64,000 nt of DNA from Nocardia nova (GTDB lineage Bacteria > Actinomycetota > Actinomycetes > Mycobacteriales > Mycobacteriaceae): positions 95,855-159,854 of the forward strand of contig NZ_PSZE01000014.1 of assembly GCF_002933465.1 (NCBI RefSeq). Direction: 5' to 3'. The notes under the pieces are model-generated. The model had not been told where the DNA came from and searched no databases. It saw only the letters and a program-made list of their open reading frames with translations. This document shows, piece by piece, positions 59,630-64,000 of the stretch (positions within the stretch are counted from its first letter, which is position 1; every line of letters starts with the position of its first letter). The position numbers and the translations under genes are program-made.

Positions 59630-60775
59630 TCAGGGCATGCCCATGGTCTGCTCGGAGTGCACCAGCCCGATGAACGGCACGATCTGCTGCGCGATCACCG
59701 TGTTGTATTCGCGGGGATGCTGCCGCGGATCGGCGTGCCCCGTGCTGCGGGTCAGTACCACCAGGAGCGTGCCGTCGACACCGCCGACGGTGTCGATCAG
59801 TGCGCGATGGGTGTATTCGTCGTCCACGACGGAATCGCGGTACGGATTGTGCGGGCGGATGAAGACGACGGCCGGGCGCGGTTTGCCGGCCGCCGGTTTC
59901 GCCAGCGCCCGCAGGTCGTCGAGCGCGCCGCTGGCGACGATGGCCTTGAACTGATCTTCGATGAGGCCGTTGCTGGCGGCGGCGGTGTTGAAGATCTTCT
60001 GCCGCAGCACATCGGTGACGGTGCGGCGCAGCGAAGCCATCCGGATACCGGGCGGACTGGAGCCGTAGTCGACGAATTGGTCACGCCGGGAATAGGTTTC
60101 CGCCAGCAGTCGCAGCCCTCGACTCTCCCGCGCGCCCGGAAACCAGCCGAACCAGCGCAGCAGGTCCTCGCCCTGGTCGCGGCTTTCCGGCCGCACCGCG
60201 GCCAGGTTGACCGGCGTGCAGTCCAGGATCACCCCCGACAGGGTCCGGGTGCTGTGGGTGTGGATGTGTTTGGCGATCTCGAGGGCGATCACCCCGCCCA
60301 TGCTGTGGCCGACCAGCACCACCTTGTGGATGCGGGCGGCCTCGGTGACGCGGATGATCAGATCGCTGATGACCTTGGTGTCGATACCGGTGTTGTCGTA
60401 TCGCACCGCCCACACCGAACCCAGTTGCCGCAGTGACGGCAGGGCGCGCGCGGTATCGGAGGCATCGAGCGAACCCAGGCCGACGAGGTCGAACACCGCG
60501 GTATCGCGGTCGCTCGCCGCGGCCGGGCCGGAGATGGGCAGCACCGCGGGGTCGGTGCGCGCCAGCCGTGCCTGCTCGGGGGAAACGTCGTAATGCCAGT
60601 ACTGCGCGAAAACGACCAGTACGACGATCGGGACCAGCGCCGCCCGCAGCAGCACACGCCGCGTCCGCCCCAGCGTCCGCCAGCGGTGCCCCACACGGGT
60701 TTCGGCCAGCCGGGCCCGCCGTCGCGCATCGTCGTAATCCGCGACCGTGGAAGGGTGCCGATCTCGCATGGACAT
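59630..60775 (-). CDS. Membrane-anchored alpha/beta hydrolase
   Basis: A 381-aa protein with one N-terminal membrane helix (about residues 43-63, VLLRAALVPIVVLVVFAQYW) and an extracytoplasmic alpha/beta hydrolase domain. The nucleophile elbow is GHSMGG; a later acid and the His in STGHADPR complete a plausible triad. Substrate unknown; a lipase or esterase is likely. ATG 60775 has TACAGT 8 nt upstream and also GGGTGGGG. It converges on btuF with 10 bp between the stops. Confidence 0.85.
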   Translation of the reverse strand: MSMRDRHPSTVADYDDARRRARLAETRVGHRWRTLGRTRRVLLRAALVPIVVLVVFAQYWHYDVSPEQARLARTDPAVLPISGPAAASDRDTAVFDLVGLGSLDASDTARALPSLRQLGSVWAVRYDNTGIDTKVISDLIIRVTEAARIHKVVLVGHSMGGVIALEIAKHIHTHSTRTLSGVILDCTPVNLAAVRPESRDQGEDLLRWFGWFPGARESRGLRLLAETYSRRDQFVDYGSSPPGIRMASLRRTVTDVLRQKIFNTAAASNGLIEDQFKAIVASGALDDLRALAKPAAGKPRPAVVFIRPHNPYRDSVVDDEYTHRALIDTVGGVDGTLLVVLTRSTGHADPRQHPREYNTVIAQQIVPFIGLVHSEQTMGMP

Positions 60776-60848
60776 CCCCACCCACTGTAAGGGCGTTCGC
60801 GACAGACGCATCCGTTCCGCGCCGCGGCGCGGCGATACCCGATATCGA

Positions 60849-61187
60849 TTACCGCTGGTCGTCGAGAAGGTGGCGGGGTGCGGCCTGGCGCCACGAATCG
60901 AAGATGATCGCCTCCAGTTCGGCCCGGTCGTCCAGGGCCGCCAGCCGGGCGCGCACCCACGCGTTACCGGCCTCGTGCGCGGCGATCCAGAATTTCGCGG
61001 GCTCGGCCACGACCAGTTCGTCGCGATCGACGATCGGGCAGCGCACCGCCATCGAGGTCTCCGCCTCCGGCAGCGTCAGAAACAGCTTGCCCGCGACCCG
61101 GAAAGTGGGCATCCCCCAGGTGAATTGCTCCGACGTCTCCGGCAGCGACAGGGCATAGTCGCGGGCATCCTCCCCGGTTGCGCTCAT
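60849..61187 (-). CDS. MmcQ/YjbR family protein
   Basis: A 112-aa protein of the YjbR fold (PF04237). FTWGMPTFRVAGKLFLTL, then KFWIAAHEAGNAWVRARL and a final helix ELEAIIFDSWRQAAP match the family. YjbR proteins have a CyaY-like fold and unknown function, possibly DNA-binding. ATG 61187 is the natural start. Single gene between bioD and the hydrolase on the same strand. Confidence 0.87.
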   Translation of the reverse strand: MSATGEDARDYALSLPETSEQFTWGMPTFRVAGKLFLTLPEAETSMAVRCPIVDRDELVVAEPAKFWIAAHEAGNAWVRARLAALDDRAELEAIIFDSWRQAAPRHLLDDQR

Positions 61188-61245
61188 GCCCCGCATCCTG
61201 CCAGGCCCCACCGACACGAACGGGGTGTCGCGGCGAGCGGGCGGC

Positions 61246-61926
61246 TCAGCCGAGGTATCGGCGCATCCAGTCCGCGTGGAACCAGCCGGAGGCGGTGTCG
61301 GCGAATCGCTCGGGCAGCCACTGTCCGGCGCCCTCGGGAATCACCCCGACGACCTCGACACCGGTGACCTCCGGCAGGTCGGTGCGATTGCATTCGGAGG
61401 CGAGATCCGGTGCGCTCGGCCAGGATCCGATCACCAGTCCCGCGCAGCGCACGCCGGCGGCGGCGAGGGCTCGGGTGGTGAGTTCGCTGTGGTTGAGGGT
61501 GCCCAGTCCCGCGGCCGCCACCACCAGCACCGGTGCGTCCAGTTTCTGTGCCAGTTCCAGCAGCGTGAACTCCCCGACGCGAACCAGCAATCCGCCCGCG
61601 CCCTCGATCAGCGTGAGGTCGGCATCGGCCAGCGAGTCGATTCCGGCCACCGTTTCACCGAGAGTGAGCAACGGTTGCCCGCAGCGGCGGGCGGCGGTGT
61701 CGGGGGCCAGCGGTTCGGGATAGCGGGCCAGTTCGAGGGTGCGGGTCACGCCCGACAGCCGCTCGATCACCGCGAGGTCGCCGGGTTCGTCCGGAGCCAC
61801 GCCGGTCTGTGCGGGTTTGCATACCGCGACCGTGCGCCCGGCCGATCGCGCCGCCGCGGCCAGCGCGGCCGTGACGACGGTCTTCCCGACATCGGTCGAG
61901 GTCCCCGTGACGATCAACCTGCTCAT
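61246..61926 (-). CDS. bioD: Dethiobiotin synthetase
   Basis: ATP-dependent closure of the ureido ring, second last step of biotin synthesis. The 226-aa product has the P-loop GTSTDVGKT and CKPAQTG, and the Mg-binding ELARYPEPLAPDTAAR and IEGAGGLLVRV. ATG 61926 has GGAGGAG about 9 nt upstream. It follows bioF by 32 bp; both should share the bioF promoter and its BioQ box. Confidence 0.96.
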   Translation of the reverse strand: MSRLIVTGTSTDVGKTVVTAALAAAARSAGRTVAVCKPAQTGVAPDEPGDLAVIERLSGVTRTLELARYPEPLAPDTAARRCGQPLLTLGETVAGIDSLADADLTLIEGAGGLLVRVGEFTLLELAQKLDAPVLVVAAAGLGTLNHSELTTRALAAAGVRCAGLVIGSWPSAPDLASECNRTDLPEVTGVEVVGVIPEGAGQWLPERFADTASGWFHADWMRRYLG

Positions 61927-61958
61927 ACCGTCGTGCTCCTCCGTTCCTGGCATCACTC

Positions 61959-63107
61959 TCAGGCGGCCTGCTGATCCCGCGCCGCGGTCAGCACCTCGTC
62001 CAGCACCGTGGCGATGGTCTCCATCTCGGCATCGGTAAGGTCGGCACGCGCGGTCAGCCGCAGCCGCGAGGTCCCTTCCGGCACCGACGGCGGCCGGAAA
62101 CAACCCACGCTCAGACCGCGCTCCCGGCACTGCTGCGCGGCGTCGTAGGCGACCTGCGCCTGCCCCAGCACCACCGAGACGACCGCCGAATCCGGTTGCG
62201 GCACACCGGCGATGCGCGCGATATCGGTGGCCCGGGTGAGCACCCGCACGCCCAGCTCCGGTTCCTTGCGCAGCAGCCGCAGGGCCGCATGCGCGGCGCC
62301 TACCGCGGCGGGCGCCAATCCGGTGTCGAAGATGAAGGTGCGCGCGGTATCGATGAGGTGGGCACGTACCCGCTCGTCGCACAGCACGATTCCGCCCTGC
62401 GCGGCAAGAGCTTTCGACAAGGTGGCGGTCACGATCAGATCCGGTTGCCCGGCCAGGCCGCACTCCTGCACCAGACCGCGGCCACCGTCGCCGCGCACGC
62501 CGATGCCGTGCGCCTCGTCGACGATCAGCACCGCGCCGTTCGCGCGGACCACCCGATGCAGGTCGGCCAGCGGCGCGAGGTCGCCGTCGGCGCTGAACAC
62601 CGAGTCGGTGAGCACCAGCGCGCGGTCCTCCGTGCGCTGCGACAGCAACCGGTCGACCGCCTCGACATCGCGATGCGGCGCGATCTCCACCCGCGCCCGC
62701 GAGAGCCGGCACGCGTCGACCAGGGACGCGTGGCTACCGGCATCGGAGACCACCAGCGCGCCACGCCCGGCCAATGCGGTGACGATGCCGAGGTTGGCGG
62801 CGTAGCCGGAGGCGAAGACCAGGCCCGCCCGCGCCCCCACGAAGTCGGCCAGATCGGCCTCGAATTCCTCGTGCGCGACCGTGGTGCCGGTGACCAGCCG
62901 TGATCCGGTAGCGCCGGCGCCCCAGGTCCGGACCGCCTCGACCGCGCCCGCGATCACCTCGGGGTGGCGCGACAGACCCAGGTAATCGTTGGAGGCGAGG
63001 TCGATGAGATCGCTGTGCGCCAGTCGCGCCCGCAGCTGCCGCCGCAATCCGGCGCGCACCCGGTCACCCGCACGCTCGTCCAACCAGCTCAAGGGATCCT
63101 CGTTCAC
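61959..63107 (-). CDS. bioF: 8-amino-7-oxononanoate synthase
   Basis: PLP enzyme condensing pimeloyl-CoA (or pimeloyl-ACP) with alanine. The 382-aa product has LIDLASNDYLGLSRHPEV, the cofactor Asp198 in LIVDEAHGIGVRG and the PLP lysine K232 in ATLSKALAAQGG. GTG 63107 was chosen; the frame extends to 63173 but runs through the operator and has no RBS. A TATGCT box lies 8 nt upstream, right after a BioQ box. bioA is not adjacent, unlike the mycobacterial bioA-bioF-bioD order. Confidence 0.95.
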   Translation of the reverse strand: MNEDPLSWLDERAGDRVRAGLRRQLRARLAHSDLIDLASNDYLGLSRHPEVIAGAVEAVRTWGAGATGSRLVTGTTVAHEEFEADLADFVGARAGLVFASGYAANLGIVTALAGRGALVVSDAGSHASLVDACRLSRARVEIAPHRDVEAVDRLLSQRTEDRALVLTDSVFSADGDLAPLADLHRVVRANGAVLIVDEAHGIGVRGDGGRGLVQECGLAGQPDLIVTATLSKALAAQGGIVLCDERVRAHLIDTARTFIFDTGLAPAAVGAAHAALRLLRKEPELGVRVLTRATDIARIAGVPQPDSAVVSVVLGQAQVAYDAAQQCRERGLSVGCFRPPSVPEGTSRLRLTARADLTDAEMETIATVLDEVLTAARDQQAA

Positions 63108-63123
63108 AGCTCGGAAGCATACT

Positions 63124-63136
63124 TGAACGCCGTTCA
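63124..63136. promoter_or_regulatory. BioQ box upstream of bioF
   Basis: TGAACGCCGTTCA, a 5-3-5 palindrome, lies 17 bp upstream of the bioF GTG, directly before the TATGCT -10 box on the minus strand. Same consensus as the box at 55650-55662. Confidence 0.82.
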
Positions 63137-63176
63137 GGACGGTTGCGGCGGGGGCCGTCGACGGCACCCGCACAGG

Positions 63177-63948
63177 TCAGCGCGGCGGCTGCCAGCCGAG
63201 GGCCCGATCGAAGGCGCGCGGCATGGCCCAGCCGGGCATCAGCCGCAGCGCGGTGTCGCGAGCCCGGACGGCGGGCGGCCACGACCACTGCGCGACCGTC
63301 CCGATCCGCCGCGAGCGATGCGCGAGCGCGCGGGTGCGCGGGCGGCGCAGCGAGTCGTAGCTGCGCAGTGCGTCGTCGACGCCACGGTCGTCGAGCAGCG
63401 CGGCCAGGGTGGCCGCATCCTCGAGGGCGAGATTGGCGCCCTGCCCCATATTCGGCGTCATCGCGTGCGCGGCGTCGCCGAGCAGCGCGAGGGGACCGCG
63501 GACGAATGTCGGCAGGTCGGGAAGCTCGTAGATGTCGTGGCGCAGCACGGATTCCGGCGATACCGCCGCCAGCAGCCGCGGAACCGGATCCGGCCACTCG
63601 CCGAAACGCCGGTGCACTTCCGCGAATTCGCCGTCGACCCCGCGCTCACCCTCGGCGGCGTTCGCCGCGCCGAACATGTACACCCGATGGTCGGACAGCG
63701 GGACGATGCCGAAGATTTCACCGCTGCCCCATATCTGCCCACCCTGGCGAAGCTCGGGCCGCGGTGCGGTGACCATCCGCCACGCGGTGTATCCGGCATA
63801 GCGGGGCGGGCGGGCGCGCGGACAGACCGCAGCACGCACGACACTGCGCAGGCCGTCGGCCCCGATCACGAGATCCGCGGTCTCCGCTCCCCCGGCATAC
63901 AGAACCCGCGCTCCCCGCCCGCCATGTTCGCCCGTCGCGCGCTGGGGC
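63177..63948 (-). CDS. FAD-dependent monooxygenase, C-terminal part only
   Basis: The last 257 or so residues of a flavin aromatic-hydroxylase-type monooxygenase. DLVIGADGLRSVVR is the DG motif, and LALLGDAAHAMTPNMGQGANLALEDAATLA the GD motif that contacts FAD. The N-terminal Rossmann GxGxxG region is missing because the contig stops at 63948, where adapter sequence begins. The apparent start inside the adapter (peptide MCIRDR) is artificial. Substrate unknown. It ends 40 bp before the BioQ box. Confidence 0.9.
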
Positions 63949-64000
63949 CTGTCTCTTATACACATCTGACGCTGCCGACGACTTAATAGGTGTAGATCTC
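63949..64000. other. Illumina Nextera adapter, i5 index and partial P5 (not genomic)
   Basis: 63949-63981 reads CTGTCTCTTATACACATCT followed by GACGCTGCCGACGA, the reverse complement of the Nextera read-1 transposon adapter. 63982-63989 is CTTAATAG, the reverse complement of index CTATTAAG (S518 in Illumina's list, from memory). 63990-64000 (GTGTAGATCTC) is the start of the reverse-complemented P5 oligo. None of it belongs to the organism. Confidence 0.98.

Noticed and set aside
1..63948. Search for prophage, insertion sequence, integron, toxin-antitoxin or defence genes
   Set aside because: No transposase, integrase, restriction or Cas-type protein was recognised; only the Arc-like relic hints at a former small regulator.
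62964..63986. 340-codon plus-strand ORF ending SYTHLTLPTT
   Set aside because: Antisense to bioF and the monooxygenase, and its C-terminus is translated Nextera adapter.

Overview
The window is a high-GC actinobacterial chromosome segment from a mycolic-acid-type organism, most likely Nocardia or a close relative. Three things point there: protein sequences such as RpsA, TrpE, PolA and BioB are close to mycobacterial ones; many genes look leaderless, with a TANNNT -10 box 6-8 nt before ATG/GTG; and the gene order follows, with gaps and insertions, the M. tuberculosis block from coaE/rpsA/polA through pdtaR, pyk, lgt, trp, bcp, his, nad and bsaP-bioB to bioFD (synteny judged from memory). The right edge is not genome. 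The last 52 bases are an Illumina Nextera adapter, a sample index and part of the P5 oligo, so the window ends at an untrimmed contig end.

Layout. 1-4.5 kb: coaE (3' end cut off), a new 68-aa small ORF with its own terminator, a Tat-exported phospholipase C and rpsA. 4.9-16.5 kb is accessory in character: two methyltransferases, a repeat-bearing hypothetical protein, a FAD oxidase/LysR pair flanked by decayed genes, a polar amino-acid ABC transporter, an isopropylmalate-dehydrogenase-like enzyme, a 2H phosphoesterase, a thioredoxin and a free-standing LeuA regulatory domain. 16.7-25 kb: polA, pdtaR, tRNA-Leu(CAA), a DUF4188 protein, a LMW phosphatase, tesB and pyk. 25-32.6 kb: a TM2 protein, lgt and the trpE-trpM-trpC-trpB-trpA operon. 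32.6-34.6 kb: a bcp-type peroxiredoxin, a membrane protein and a MarR regulator. 34.6-41.8 kb: histidine synthesis as two units, hisDCBH and hisA(priA)-impA-hisF-hisI, separated by an opposing exported-protein gene. 42-47.9 kb: a Ser/Thr kinase, a lipoprotein penicillin-binding protein, an arylamine N-acetyltransferase and a winged-helix protein. 47.9-52.5 kb: nadABC with a divergent NrtR-type repressor. 52.6-63.9 kb: DedA, a DUF2567 protein, bsaP-bioB, a BioQ-type TetR regulator, a cobalamin riboswitch with btuCDF, a hydrolase, a YjbR protein, bioF-bioD and the C-terminal part of a FAD monooxygenase.

How the genes work together. Most of the window is cofactor and amino-acid synthesis (CoA, Trp, His, NAD, biotin) plus B12 import. 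Three control circuits can be read from the DNA: an 8-7-8 palindrome over the nrtR promoter next to nadABC, two TGAAC-N3-GTTCA boxes at bioB/bioQ and at bioF, and a cobalamin riboswitch ahead of btuC. No trpF is present, which suggests that hisA is the bifunctional PriA type and links the trp and his clusters. I saw no CRISPR array, prophage, insertion sequence or recognisable defence island. The most novel-looking items are the small ORF at 970-1176, the orphan LeuA domain, the decayed genes around the FAD oxidase/LysR pair and several in-frame minisatellites.
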